A DNA stretch of 64,000 nucleotides from Delphinus delphis (Eukaryota; Chordata; Mammalia; Artiodactyla; Delphinidae): contig NC_082688.1 in the NCBI RefSeq assembly GCF_949987515.2, positions 74,652,731 to 74,716,730 on the forward strand, written 5' to 3'. A program made the translations under genes and the position numbers. The notes under the pieces were generated by a model. It saw only the letters and a list, made by a program, of their open reading frames with translations. It ran no database searches and was not told the origin of the DNA. The first letter of the stretch is position 1. Each line of letters opens with the position of its first letter. Shown in pieces: positions 47,295-59,246 of this stretch.

Positions 47295-49310
47295 AAGGAG
47301 AGGAAAACTACTAAATTCCACTATACAAACCAGGTTTGTTCAGTTCTTACTTTTGCGCATCTGAAGCGTTCTCTTTGTCTCCTTATGGTTCTGTTACGTT
47401 AGGACTTGTGCAAGGCCAAGACAGCTAGGTTTACTAGCTTCCAAGGGTCAAAAGTGAAGAAGCTCTCAGAGACAAATAAGCTTCGAATAAACTAAGTTTT
47501 CCCTGCTTTTAAAAAAATAAGAATAAAATGTCAACGCTGGGCAGGCAAGTTTACAGAGATGGAAATGAAAGCTCTGCCTATCACCACAAGCTTTATTTTT
47601 TTTAATAAAATTGATTTGGATCAATTTGAGATAACTGCTGGGAGATGCCAGGTTTTATTTTGGAGACATCATTTGTTTTTGTTTCTGATCTGGGCTCAAA
47701 AAGGAACATTGCCAGTGTTTTTCCAGTGGCACAATGCTGTTCTAGAAGAATTAAAATAAGAAACCGTACCTGCACGATCTGGCAGGAAACACATGAGAGG
47801 AGCAATCAGCTCCGGGAAGAGTTGCTCTGAATGAGGTTTTCCTGGCTGCTTTAGGCCACGCTGTTTGTCAGTCTTTCAAAATTCAAGTCATTACCAGATG
47901 CTGATCTACTATAATATTGTGATATTTTATCGGATTACATTTACCTGATTGTGCCTTATCTGCTCTTTGCTTTCCCATTCTTCCATGTATATTAAATGCA
48001 GGTGCTTTTATTATTCTGGGAGCTAGAAAGTGTTGACTGCTCTGAATATAAATGGGGATATTATATCATTAACTTGCTCCAAAAGCAGGGCCATTCACTG
48101 TATAAATCACATGCAAGGCACCTAGTGGAGACACAATAAACCATAATGTCTTGAGAAAGAAAGCAACGAGGAATGTATAAGGAGATAACAATTTAAGACA
48201 TTGTTAAAGAAGGGTAATCTTCAAAATCCTATTTGGTTCTTTCAAACCAGCGTTTGTTGATAATACAACCTTTATATTAGAAACTTTTTTAACTTCATAA
48301 AAAAAGCTTTGGGGAGAGGCATCATAACATAGAATGTTGTCACTATTGGACTGCATAAAAACATGATCACTAACCTTCTATGGCTTGTCTAGGCTAGAAG
48401 AACATTTTGGAAGTACCAGTCTAAACTTTCAGAGACGTACACTCTGCTTTGGCAAATACAGTCTTACCCTCCCTGGGTTGTTCAGCTTAAACAAGGTGAG
48501 CAAATGGCCAAATGCTTTCAGCACTTCCAGACATTAAAAGGTGAATAGTTTAGAATCTGGTTGCAAATTTCAAAGGAAGTAATATACAGCAAATTAAGGC
48601 AGAACCGTGACCACGTGCGGCTGCCCAACAGTCTGGGGTTATACGCTCTGCTTAGTTTCCACTATGTTGGCCTCACTAAAAGTTAATCCACAGCTATTTA
48701 AGTGGAAAGTTTCAGAAAATCTATTTTCAGAGCAAATGTTTCAATGAGCCACTGCCCTCTGTTGGATAGACTATCCGATGGCCTGTTCATTTGTCAGAGT
48801 GTCAGATTCCTCCACCAGGTAACAGCTGGGAGCCAGGCCTTGTAAAGGAACACAGGTGACACTCCGCCTGAAGCAGGGTGGCCAGAGTCATCATCTGACT
48901 ATCAGATCTGAACATGTGAGATAGAAAAGAACAAGTTATGAGGACAACTGGGAACAGGAGGAGTAAGTTTCTCTCTCCTGTGTCATCAAGGAGGATGTGG
49001 TTTCTGCTCTCACTTTCCTCCCAAATTCCGTGCGAGCAGACGAAGCCCAGCGTGTGGATGCTATTCTTGTCTCCCTGCCCCTCACTGTTACCTATAAATG
49101 CACAGAACAGTCCATTTTCTTTTAACTAAACAAACATATATTTCAAACCTCTTTAAGTCAAGGTTACTCTTTAATCAGAGAATCCTTTATTATTCTTAAA
49201 TGATATGCTTGAAAACAAAGCATGAATATGGAAGATAGTCTGATCTTTTCAATAATCCCATGTTTACACATATTTTCTCTGGAAAGACATTGTAATGGGT
49301 TTCTTGTAAT
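47295..49310. other. Two kilobases of unassigned, repeat-poor sequence
   Basis: No transposon or coding frame recognised. A CTCF-like word, TGCCCTCTGTTGG (minus-strand sense), lies at 48753-48765. Confidence 0.4.
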
Positions 49311-50509
49311 GTGATGTTGGGGCTCACAGCAGGACACACCAAAACATGCCACAATGACATATTGATTATTTTGAACTGAAGTTACTTGAGAAGCAGAGGA
49401 CCCAAGGAGGAAACTCTGATGTTCCTCTGCCTCCCTGAAAGCAGGAAATAAATCTCTCATGTGAAAAGTGCACACCCTGCATTTGGAAGTAAGACAGCCT
49501 TACCGCAGATACAAGGAGTTTGGGCCGAGAAGCTTCTATAAACAAACCTTGTTACTTCTTTAATTTACTACCCCAAGACCAAACTCTGTTTAGATTCTTC
49601 ACTAATTAAGCACCCAAAACTTAAGTGTCTTTGTCCTGTCAATTCCTCACAAATTATTTCTTTGACAGCTTATACAACTCAATATCAAAAAAAACAAACA
49701 ACCCAATCAAAAAATGGGCAGAAGACCTAAATAAGCATTTCTCCAAAGAAGACATACAGATGGTCAACAGGTACATGAAAAGATGCTCAGCATCGCTAAT
49801 TACTAGAGAAATGCAAATCAAAACCACAATGAGGTATCACCTCACATGGGTCAGAATGGTCATCATCAAAAAGTCTACAAATAATAATTGCTGGAGCGGG
49901 TGTGGAGAAAAGGGAACCCTCCTACGTTGTGGGTGGGAATGTAAACTGCTGCAGCCACTATGGAGAACAGTATGGAGTTTCCTTAAAAAAACTAAAAATA
50001 GAGTTGCCATATGATCCAGCAATCCCACTCCTGGGCATATATCTGGAAAAGATGAAAACTTAAATTTGAGAAGATATCAACACATGCACCCCAATGTTCA
50101 TAGCAACATTGTTTACAATAGCCAAGACATGGAAGCAACTTAAGTGTCCATGAATAAATGAATGGAGGGACTTCCCTGGTGGTGCAGTGGTTAAGAATCC
50201 GCCTGCCAATGCAGGGGACATGTGTTCAATCCCTAGTGCGGGAAGATCCCACATGCCATGGAGCAAATGAGCTTGTGCGCCACAACTACTGAGACTGCAC
50301 TCTAGAGCCTGTGAGCCACAACTACTGAGCCCACGTGCCACAACTACTGAAGCCCGCACACCTAGAGCCTGTGCTCTGCAACAAGAGAAGCCACTGCAAT
50401 GAGAAGCCCATGCACCGTGAATTTACCATAGGGCAGACAGCAGAAGCAAGAAAAACTACAATCCGGCAGCCTGTGGAACAAAAACCACATTCACAGAAAG
50501 ACAGACAAG

Positions 50510-51415
50510 ATGAAAAGGCAGATGTCTATGTACCCGATGAAGGAACAAGATAAAACCCCAGAAAAACAACTAAATGAAGTGGAGATAGGCAACCTTCCAG
50601 AAAAAGAATTCAGAATAATGGTAGTGAAGATGATCCAGGACCTCAGAAAAAGGATGGAGGCAAATATCGAGAAGATGCAAGGAATGCTTAACAAAGACAT
50701 AGAAGAATTAAAGAACAAACAAACAGAGATGAACAATACAATAAGTGAATTGAAAAATAGACTAGAAGGAATCAGTAGCAGAATAACTGAGGCAGAAGAA
50801 TGGATAAGTGACCTGGAAGACAGAATGGTGGAATTCACTGCTGCAGAACAGAATAAAGAAAAAAGAATGAAAAGAAATGAAGACAGCCTAAAAGACCTCT
50901 GGGACAACATTAAATGCAAAAAGATTCACATTATAGGGGCCCCAGAAGGAAAGGAGAGAGAGAAAGGACCCGAGAAAATATATGAAGAGATTATAGTCAA
51001 AAACTTCCCTAACATGGGAAAGGAAATAGCCACCCAAGTCCAGAAAGAACAGAGAGTTCCACACAGGATAAACCCAAGGAGAAACATGCCTAGACACACA
51101 GTAATGAAATTGGCAAAAATTACAGACAAAGAAAAATTATTGAAAGCAGCAAGGGAAAAACAACAAATAACATACAAGGGAACTCCCATAAGGTTAACAG
51201 CTGACTTCTCAGCAGCAACTCTACAAGCCAGAAGGCAGTGGCATGACATATTTAAAGTGATGAAAGGGAAGAACCTACAACCAAGATTACTCTACCCGGC
51301 AAGGATCACATTCAAATTCGATGGAGAAATCAAAACCATTAAAGACAGTCAAAAGCTAAAAGAATTCAGCACCACCAAACCAGCTCTACAACAAATGCTA
51401 AAGGAATTTCTCTAA
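50510..51415 (+). CDS. Intact L1 ORF1 protein (RNA-binding chaperone)
   Basis: 301 codons with no interruption, TAA at 51413-51415. The second in-frame Met at 50537 (MKEQDKTPEK) aligns with the start of the copy at 889 and is the likelier start, giving 292 residues; human ORF1p has 338. Residues about 35-130 form a charged, heptad-like coiled coil used for trimerisation. About 135-225 is the RRM-like domain (WDNIKCKKIHIIGAPEG; PHRINPRRNMPRH). About 226-295 is the C-terminal domain (RLTADFSAATLQARRQW; LQPRLLYPARITF). In active L1s it coats L1 RNA in the cytoplasm. With its 5'UTR promoter missing, expression would depend on an outside promoter. Confidence 0.85.
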   Translation: MKRQMSMYPMKEQDKTPEKQLNEVEIGNLPEKEFRIMVVKMIQDLRKRMEANIEKMQGMLNKDIEELKNKQTEMNNTISELKNRLEGISSRITEAEEWISDLEDRMVEFTAAEQNKEKRMKRNEDSLKDLWDNIKCKKIHIIGAPEGKEREKGPEKIYEEIIVKNFPNMGKEIATQVQKEQRVPHRINPRRNMPRHTVMKLAKITDKEKLLKAAREKQQITYKGTPIRLTADFSAATLQARRQWHDIFKVMKGKNLQPRLLYPARITFKFDGEIKTIKDSQKLKEFSTTKPALQQMLKEFL

Positions 51416-51473
51416 GTGGGAAACACAAGAGAAGAAAAGGAACTACAAAAAGAAACCAAAAACAATTAAGAAA

Positions 51474-54400
51474 ACGGAAATAGGAACATACATATTGATA
51501 ATTACCTTACATGTGAATGGATTAAATGCTCAAACCAAAAGATACAGGTTCGCTGAATGGATACAAAAACAAGACCTGTATATATGCTGTCTACAAGAGA
51601 CCCACTTCAGACCTAGGGACACATACAGACTGAAAGTGAGGGGATGGAAAAAGATATTCCATGCAAATGGAAATCAAAAGAAAGCTGGAATAGCAATACT
51701 CATATGAGACAAAATAGACTTTAAAATAAAGAATGCTACAAGAGACAAGGAAGGACACTACATAATGATCAAGGGATCAACCCAAGAAGAAGATATGACA
51801 ATTATAAATATATATGCACCCAACACAGGAGCACCTCAATACATAAGGCAAATGCTAACAGCTATAAAAGCGGAAATCGACAGTAACACAATAATAGTGG
51901 AGGACTTTAACACCTTAGTTACACCAATGGACAGATCATCCAAACAGAAAATTAAGAAGGAAACACAAGTTTTAAATGATACAAATGGCCAGATAGATCT
52001 AATTGATATTTATAGGACATTCCATCCAAAACCAGCAGATTACACTTTCTTCTCAAGTGTGCATGGAACATTCTGCAGGATAGAGCACATCTTGGGTCAC
52101 AAATCAAGCCTCAGTAAATTTAAGAAAACTGAAATCATATCAAGCATCTTTTCTGAACACAATGCTATGAGATTACAAATCAATTACAGGAAAAAAAAAA
52201 AACCCTGTAAAAAACACAAACACATGGAAGCTAAACAATACGTTACTAAGTAACCAAGAGATCACTGAGGAAATCGAAAAATACCTAGAGACAAATGACA
52301 ATGAAAACACTATGATCCAAAACCTATGGGATGCAGCAAAAGCAGTTCTAAGGAAGTTTATAGCAATACAATCTTACCTTAAGAAACAAGAAAAATCTCA
52401 AATAAACAACCTAACCGTACACCTAAAGGAACTAGAGGAAGAAGAACAAACAAAACCCAAAGTTAGCAGAAGGAAAGAAATTATAAAGATCAGAGCAGAA
52501 ATAAATGAAATAGAAACAAACAATAGCAAAGATCAATAAAACTAAAAGCTGGTTCTTTGAGAAGTTAAACAAAATTGATAAACCATTAGCCAAACTCATC
52601 AAGAAAAAGAGGGAGAGGACTCAAATCACTAAAATTAGAAATGACAAAGGAGACGTTACAACAGATACTGCAGAAATACAAAGCATCCAAAGAGACTACT
52701 ACAAGCAACTCTATGCCAATAAAATGGACAACCTGGAAGAAATGGACAAATTCTTAGAAAGGTAAAACCTTCCAAGACTGAAGCAGGAAAAAATAGAAAA
52801 TATGAACAGACTAATCACAAGTAATGAAATTGAAACTGAATTTCATATTAAATGAAATTAAAAATCGTCCATCAAACAAAAGTCCAGGACCTGATGGCTT
52901 CACAGGTGAATTCTATCAAACATTTAGAGAAGAGCTACACCCATCCCTCTCAAACTCTTCCAAAAAATTGCAGAGGAAGGAACACTCCCAAACATTCTAT
53001 GAGGCTACCATCACGCTGATACCAAAAACAGACAAAGATACTACAAAAAAAGAAATTTACAGACCAATATCACTGATGAATATAGATGCAAAAACCCTCA
53101 ACAAAATACTAGCAAACAGAATCCAACAACACTTTAAAAGGATCATACACCATGATCAAGTGGGATTTATCCCAGGGATGCAAGGAATCTTCAATATACA
53201 CAAGTCAATCAATGTGATACACCATATTAACAAATTAAAGAATAAAAACCATATGATCATCTCATTAGACGCAGAAAAAGATTTTGACAAAATTCAACAC
53301 CGATTTATGATGAAAACTCTCCAGAGAGTGGGCATAGAGGGAAACTACCTCAACATAATCAAGGCCATATACGACAAACCCACAGCAAACATCATTCTCA
53401 ATGGTGAAAAACTGAAACCATTTCCTCTAAGATCAGGAACAAGACAAGGATGTCCACTCTAGCCACTATTATTCAACATAGTTTTGGAAGTCCTAGCCAC
53501 AGCAGTCAGAGAAGAGAAAGAAATAAAAGGAATCCAAATCAGAAAAGAAGAAGTAAAACTGTCACTGTCTGCAGATGACATGATACTATACATAGAGAAT
53601 GCTAAAGATGCCACCAGAAAACTACTAGAGCTAATCAATGAATTTGGTAAAGTAGCAGGATACAAAATTAATGCACAGAAATCTCTGGCATTCCTATACA
53701 CGAATGATGAAAAATCTGAAAGAGAAATTAAGGAAACACTCCCATTTACCGTTGCAACAAAAAGAATAAAATACCTAGGAATAAACCTACCTAGGGAGAC
53801 AAAAGACCTGTATGCAGAAAACTATAAGACACTGATGAAAGAAATTAAAGATGATACGAACAGATGGAGAGATATACCATGTTCTTATATTGGAAGAATC
53901 AATATTGTGAAAATGACTCTACTACCCAAAGCAATCTACAGATTCAAAGCAATCTCTATCAAATTATCAATGGCATTTTTTACAGAACTAGAACAAAAAT
54001 TCTTAAAATTTGTATGGAGACACAAAAGACCCCACATAGCCAAAGCAGTCTTGAGGGAAAAAAACGGAGCTGGAGGAATCAGACTCCCTGACTTCAGACT
54101 ATACTACAAAGCTACAGTCATCAAGACAATATGGTACTGGCAGAAAAACGGAAATATGGATCAATGGAACAAGATAGAAAGCCCAGAGATAAACCCACGC
54201 ACCTATGGTCAACTAATCTATGACAAAGGAGGCAAGGATATACAATGGAGAAAAGACAGTCTCTTCAATAAGTGGTGCTGGGAAAACTGGACAGCTGCAT
54301 GTAAAAGAATGAAATTAAAACACTCCCTAACACCATATACAAAAATAAACTCAAAAGGATTAAAGACCTAAATGTAAGACCGGACACTATAAAGCTCTTA

Positions 54401-55283
54401 GAGGAAAACATAAGAAGAACGCTCTTTGACATAAATCACAGCAAGATCTTTTTTGATCCACCTCCTAGAGTAATGGAAATAAAAACAAAAATAAACAAAT
54501 GGGATCTATTGAAACTTAAAAGCTTTTGCACAGCAAAGGAAACTACAAACAAGACAAAAAGACAACCCTCAGAATGGGAGAAAATATTTGCAAACGCACA
54601 AAGGTTAATCTCCAAAATATAAAAACAGCTCATGCAGTTCAATATTAAAAAAAACAAACAACCCTAAACAAACATGGGCAGAAGACCTAAATAGACATTC
54701 CTCCAAAGAAGACATACAGATGGCCAAGAAGCACATGAAAAGCTGCTCAACATCACTAATTATTCAAGAAATGCAAATCAAAACTACAATGAGGTATCAC
54801 CTCACACCAGTTAGAATGGCCATCATCAGAAAATCTACAAACAACAAATTCTGGAGAGGGTGGGGAGAAAAGGGAACCCTCTTGCACTGTTGGTGGGAAT
54901 GTAAATTGATACAGCCACTATGGAGAACAGTATGGAGGTTCCTCAAAAAACTAAAAATAGAATTATCATATGACCCAGCAATCCCACTACTGGGCATATA
55001 CCCTGAGAAAACCATAATTCAAAAAGACACATGCACCCCAATGTTCAGTGCAGCACTATTTACAATAGCCAGGTCATGGAAGCCACCTAAATGCCCATCA
55101 ACAGATGAATGGATAAAGAAGATGTGATACATATACACAATGAAATATTACTCATTCATAAAAAGCAATGAAATTGGGTCATTTGTAGAGATGTGGATGA
55201 ATCTAGAGACTGTCATACAGAGTGAAGTAAGTCAGAAAGAGAAAAACAAATATCATTTGTTAACGCATATATGTGGAACCTAG
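51474..55283 (+). pseudogene. L1 ORF2 (endonuclease-reverse transcriptase), multiply broken
   Basis: The start position reads ACG (51474-51476). Breaks seen: TGA at 51705-51707, a frameshift in an expanded A-run near 52189-52202, a frameshift and TAA near 52537, TAA near 52763, about 17 extra bases near 52838-52855, TAG at 53460-53462 after GCPL, a frameshift near 54350 and TGA at 55125-55127. Endonuclease motifs LQETHF and EDFN remain. The reverse transcriptase box reads SADDMILY, with Phe changed to Ser before the catalytic Asp pair. Long in-frame blocks survive (52824-53462; 53484-54371). It cannot make a functional enzyme. Confidence 0.93.
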
Positions 55284-56399
55284 AAAAATTGTACAGATGA
55301 ACCAGTTTGCAGGGCAGAAATTGAGACAGAGATGTAGAGAACAAACGTATGGACACTAAGAGGGGAAGCGGTGGGGGGGCGGTGGTGGTAGTGGTGTGAT
55401 GAATTGGGAGATTGGGATTGACATATATACACTGATATGTATAAAATGGATAACTAATAAGAACCTGTTGTATAAAAAAAAATATATGAAGCCCATGCAC
55501 CGCAACAAAGGTAGTCCCCACTCGCTGCAACTAGAGATAGGCCGCGTGCAGCAACGAGGACCTAATGCAGCCAAAAATTAATTAATTAAAAAAAAAGAAT
55601 GGATAAAGAAGATGTGGTATATATATGCAATGGAATATTACTCAGCCATAAAAAAGAATAAAATATTGCCCTTGGTAGCAACATGGATGGACCTAGAGAA
55701 TATCATACTAAGTAAAGTAAGTCAGACAGAAAAAGACAAATATTATATGATATCACTTATATGTGGAATGTAAAGAATAATATGACTGAATTTATTTATA
55801 AAACAGAAACAGACTCACAGACATAGAAAACAAACTTATGGTTACCAAAAGGGAAAGAGAGTGGGGGAGGGATAAATTAGGCATATGGGATTAACAGATA
55901 CACACTACTATATATAAAATAGATGAGCAATAAGTATTTACTGTATAGCATGGGGAACTATACTCAATATCTTATAATAACCTATAATGGAAAATAACCT
56001 GAACAAAAAAAATATATGTATATATACCCGAATCACTTTGCTATATAATTGAAACTAACATAATATTGTAAATCAACTATACTTCAATTTTAAAAATTTA
56101 TTGTTTCTTTGTTTAAATAGTATAAAAGCTGCTTGCTCTGGTCACTTCTTAGGTCTCTGTGTGCAAAAATTAAAATTTGTTTCTCCTATTAATCTGTCTT
56201 GTGCCAATTTTATTACTAGTACAGCCACAGAACTCAAGAAGGGATAGAGGGGGAAATTTCCCCCTCCCTGACAGTGAATAAAATTCATTTATTTGTTTAT
56301 ATATAAGAAATTTAACTGGATATTATTTTACATAGCTTAGGAGATCCATTTTTGAAAAATTGTGAAAATTAGTGAAAAAGTGAAATAAATATCCTAAAC

Positions 56400-57755
56400 A
56401 TAATAGCTAAAGCTATCAGACTTTTACAACAGAGTATAGGAGAATATGTTCATGACTCATGAGTAGTCAAGATTTCTTAGGTCACAGAAAGCAATAACCA
56501 CAAAAGAGAACAAAAACAGGCTTCATCAAAATTAAAAAACTTTTGCTCATCAAAATACTCCATTAAGAAAATGAATAGTCAACCCAACAGACTTGGAGGA
56601 ATCATTGGCAAAACATATATCTAACAAAGGACTGTTATCCAGGATATACAAAGAACTGTGGTACTTCAACAATAGAAAGACAAAATAACTATTAAAAATG
56701 GGCAAAAGATTTGAAGAATCAAAAATATATATAGCAGAATGGCCAATTAGCACATGAAAGAAGCGCTCAACATCACTTGTTATCAAAAAATGCAAATTAG
56801 AACCACAAGGAGACAGGACTACACACCCATCAGAAGGGCTACAGTCAAAGAGACTGACACCAGCTACCCATGGAAGCAGGGACGCAGCACCTGGAGCAAT
56901 GCTGTCCACGGTGGGGTGAATGACACAACCACGCTGGGAAAAGGTCTGGCAGTTTCTTCTAAAATGAAACATACATGTACCCTATGACCAGCAGTTCCAC
57001 ACAGAAGTATTTACCCAATATAAATGAAAATACGTTCACAAAAAAGACTTGTGATGTTTATCATGGCTTTATTCATATAGCCAATAACTAGAAAGAGTCA
57101 TAGTGCCCATCAACCGAAAAACAGATAAATACATGGTGGTAAGCAATGAAACTAGCAACACAAAAGAACAAATGACTGATACATGAAAGAACATGGATAA
57201 ATCTCACAAGTATTATGCAGAGCAAAAGAAGTCTTACACAAAAGAGTATATATTGTATGATTTCATTGACATGATGCCAGAAAATACGAAACGAATCTAC
57301 AGTGGAAAAACTTCAGAACAGAGGTTGCCGCTGGGGTTTGGAGGAAGGATTCACTAGGACGGGGAGTAAGAAAGCTTTCTGTGTTCCGTGTCTTGATAGC
57401 TTATATGTGTATATACGTTTGCCAAAATGCAGCGAATGTTCACTTAAGATAGTGCATTTCATTGTAAATGTTACATCAAAAGAAAAATGTCAACAAATAT
57501 TAAACTCTGATGCTAATGATATGCCTCTGAAGTATTTAGGGGAAGTACACTGATGTCTTAGATTTACTTTGAAGTACATCACAAATACTAAGATGGGTTT
57601 ATTTATGGGATTGATAGCTAAGTATCAAGGCAAGTCCCGTAAAGTGTTAATAGTAGAATCTAGGTGTTGGGTATGTGGGTGTTCACTGTAAAATTCTTAC
57701 AGTGTTGCTACTTGTTTGAAAATTTTCATAACAAAATGTTAGAAAACATGAAAAA
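56400..57755 (+). mobile_element. Old L1M, ORF2 end and 3'UTR
   Basis: ORF2 remnants: CAGGCTTCATCAAAATTAAAAAAC, AGGACTGTTATCCAGGATATACAAAG, GAACATGGATAAATCTCACAAG. 3'UTR remnants: GAGGTTGCCGCTGGGGTTTGG, GGTATGTGGGTGTTCACTGTAAAATTCTT, ending near GAAAATTTTCATAACAAAATG. Many stops; an old, inert copy. Confidence 0.85.
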
Positions 57756-57889
57756 AATAAATATGAAGTATGATGTGCATGGCAGTAAACTTCCGGTTTG
57801 GCTATTTATTAAGGTTAAAATTATAATTGTAGCAAAGGCTTATTTGCTCAGGTCTTAAAAACACACAAACAAGCTTAACTTTATTAAGC

Positions 57890-57990
57890 TTCACAAAGCA
57901 GGGAGTTCTGCCTGTTTAACCAATTATAAGCACCTAGCATGGTGTCTGGTGTATAGGAGGTGGTAAATAAATATCTGTGGAATGAACTTT
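57890..57990 (+). repeat. L2 LINE 3' end
   Basis: CACCTAGCATGGTGTCTGGTGTATAGG followed by TGGTAAATAAATATCTGTGGAATGAA is an L2 tail. Confidence 0.75.
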
Positions 57991-58224
57991 TTTACATATA
58001 ATTCTTAATCAGACTATTTCAAGGCTTTCAGAAAGTGAGATATGATCAAAGTAATTCAAGTGTCTTCTACGGCTCAGCCCATGATCAGAAGTATTTCTAA
58101 ACTCTGTACAGATGATTCTAACACTGGTTAATATTCGTTGCCTAACTAAATTGATTTTTAAAGGATGATGGGAGATAATAAAATACAAAGAATTTCAAGA
58201 GTTCTTGTAGTTTATTGATCTAAA

Positions 58225-58335
58225 ACTGAGTTTGGCATCAGAATTATCTGAGAGTTTTATAAAAATTACAGTTTTCTAGGCTACACTTTGGAGATTCTGA
58301 TTCAGTAGTTCAGTAGTTTTTTTTAAAGTCCTCAT
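58225..58335 (+). mobile_element. MER5-type hAT-Charlie remnant
   Basis: GGCATCAGAATTATCTGAGAGTTTTATAAAAATTAC and GGAGATTCTGATTCAGTAG are typical of MER5. Confidence 0.72.
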
Positions 58336-58434
58336 GTAATTTCATAGCATATCTAGGTGTGCCAATCAATGACCTTGTTCATTTCTTTTCAACTACTTCA
58401 AATATATCTTCCAAATAAATGGCAAGAGAAGTAA

Positions 58435-58640
58435 CCTTTATTTAGCTGCTTCCACATACTAGGTACTGTTCATGTTATCCCATTTAGATCGCACAATGGC
58501 CCCTAGAGGTGAGTATTATTCACTCCACTTTACAGTTTGGAAAATTGAGACTAAACAATGTTAAGTAACTTTGACTCAGTTCATTATAGCTAACCGTAGA
58601 GGACCCAAGATTTGAAGCCAGATGTGTCTACAAAGCTACA
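58435..58640 (-). repeat. MIR
   Basis: CATACTAGGTACTGTTCATG, GTGAGTATTATTCACTCCACTTTACAG, GGAAAATTGAGACTAAACAATG and GATTTGAAGCCAGATGTGTC are reversed MIR. Confidence 0.75.
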
Positions 58641-59195
58641 ACACTAGAACTAACCTTTTCAAAAAAGATAAGGGGAAAAGTTCCTAGAAAAGTTAGTTTC
58701 TCTTCTGGCATTAGCAACTGTGATATCATGCAACAAATTCTTAATTTATTACTTAAATGCCCGTTGGTATAATCTCAGCCCCTGTCTTGTTCCAGTATCA
58801 ATGGAAAAGAGCAGCTAATGTGACCCTTTATCTGCAGCTTCCAGAAGAGCTTTGGAGGGAGAGGGGAGAAAGAGAGTTCTAGATCTTTATTCTTCAATTC
58901 TTTCTATACCTATAGTGCTCTACTTCAAATCCTCAGAGTTCTCCAAATAAATGTCCCAAATTAAATATTGCATTTTCCTCTCTCTCACACACAAAAACAA
59001 GAATCTTTAGCTCTTCACTGTTTAAACATATCTTAGGCAAATTGTCATCTGCCTCACTGCTAGAATAAAGAATTTGTGGTCAAGGTCAACAGTAGATTGC
59101 TACCTCCTTCCTGGATTGCTGACGTGACTGTTTGGGCTTTAGTTCTTTTAAGCTGTTTCCAAGTTTGAAGACAATCTAATTACAGACAATACCGC

Positions 59196-59197
<2 letters not shown>
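58641..59197. other. Unassigned sequence
   Basis: No supported feature. Confidence 0.4.

Positions 59198-59242
<45 letters not shown>
59198..59242 (+). repeat. (CA)n microsatellite
   Basis: About 22 uninterrupted CA units; likely length-variable between individuals. Confidence 0.98.

Positions 59243-59246
<4 letters not shown>

Larger units (their letters stand above)
50418..55487 (+). mobile_element. L1 (level 4), 5.07 kb, youngest insertion of the nest
   Basis: Truncated in the 5'UTR about 90 bases before ORF1. It carries ORF1 (intact), ORF2 (broken), a 3'UTR with a G-rich tract (55360-55400) and an A-run. A perfect 15-base duplication of SINE sequence, GAAGCCCATGCACCG, flanks it at 50403-50417 and 55488-55502. 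It must be younger than the SINE, the L1 and the LTR that enclose it. Confidence 0.97.
50167..55596 (+). mobile_element. CHR SINE, long type (level 3), split by an L1
   Basis: Left part 50167-50417 runs from GGGACTTCCCTGGTGGTGC through the ACAACTACTGAGCC units to GAGAAGCCCATGCACCG. Right part 55488-55596 resumes with CCCATGCACCGCAACAAAGG and ends CCAAAAATTAATTAATT plus an A-run. Short duplication GAATGGA at 50160-50166 and 55597-55603, lying in the surrounding L1. Confidence 0.94.
49665..56093 (+). mobile_element. Old L1 fragment (level 2 of nest), split by SINE
   Basis: Left part 49665-50166 is L1 ORF2 C-terminus ([31 protein letters not shown]). Right part 55604-56093 completes it (GGTATATATATGCAATGGAATATTAC) to the 3'UTR end CAACTATACTTCAATTTT. 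The flanks AAATTATTTCTTTG (49651-49664) and a four-base-longer variant (56094-56111) look like its imperfect target-site duplication within the LTR. Confidence 0.9.
49315..56273 (+). mobile_element. Solo class I ERV LTR, split by nested insertions
   Basis: Left part 49315-49664 starts TGTTGGGGCTCACAGC; right part is about 56112-56273 and ends CCCTCCCTGACA. Joined length is about 512 bases with TG...CA ends and a 4-base duplication GTGA at 49311-49314 and 56274-56277, the size typical of class I (gammaretrovirus-like) insertions. The right part has TATAAAA (56121) and an ATTAAA signal. No internal viral genes are present, so this is a recombined solo LTR. Family not named. Confidence 0.85.

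Noticed and set aside
50167..50417. tRNA-like A-box and B-box in the SINE heads (all CHR copies)
   Set aside because: The heads derive from a tRNA but lack a foldable cloverleaf and are followed by SINE bodies, so they are not tRNA genes.
53484..54371. 295-codon frame as a free-standing protein
   Set aside because: It is an internal block of a broken L1 ORF2 (reverse transcriptase thumb and beyond), not a separate gene.
49315..56273. A provirus between two LTR halves
   Set aside because: The halves are complementary parts of one LTR split by LINE and SINE insertions. No gag, pol or env sequence lies between them.
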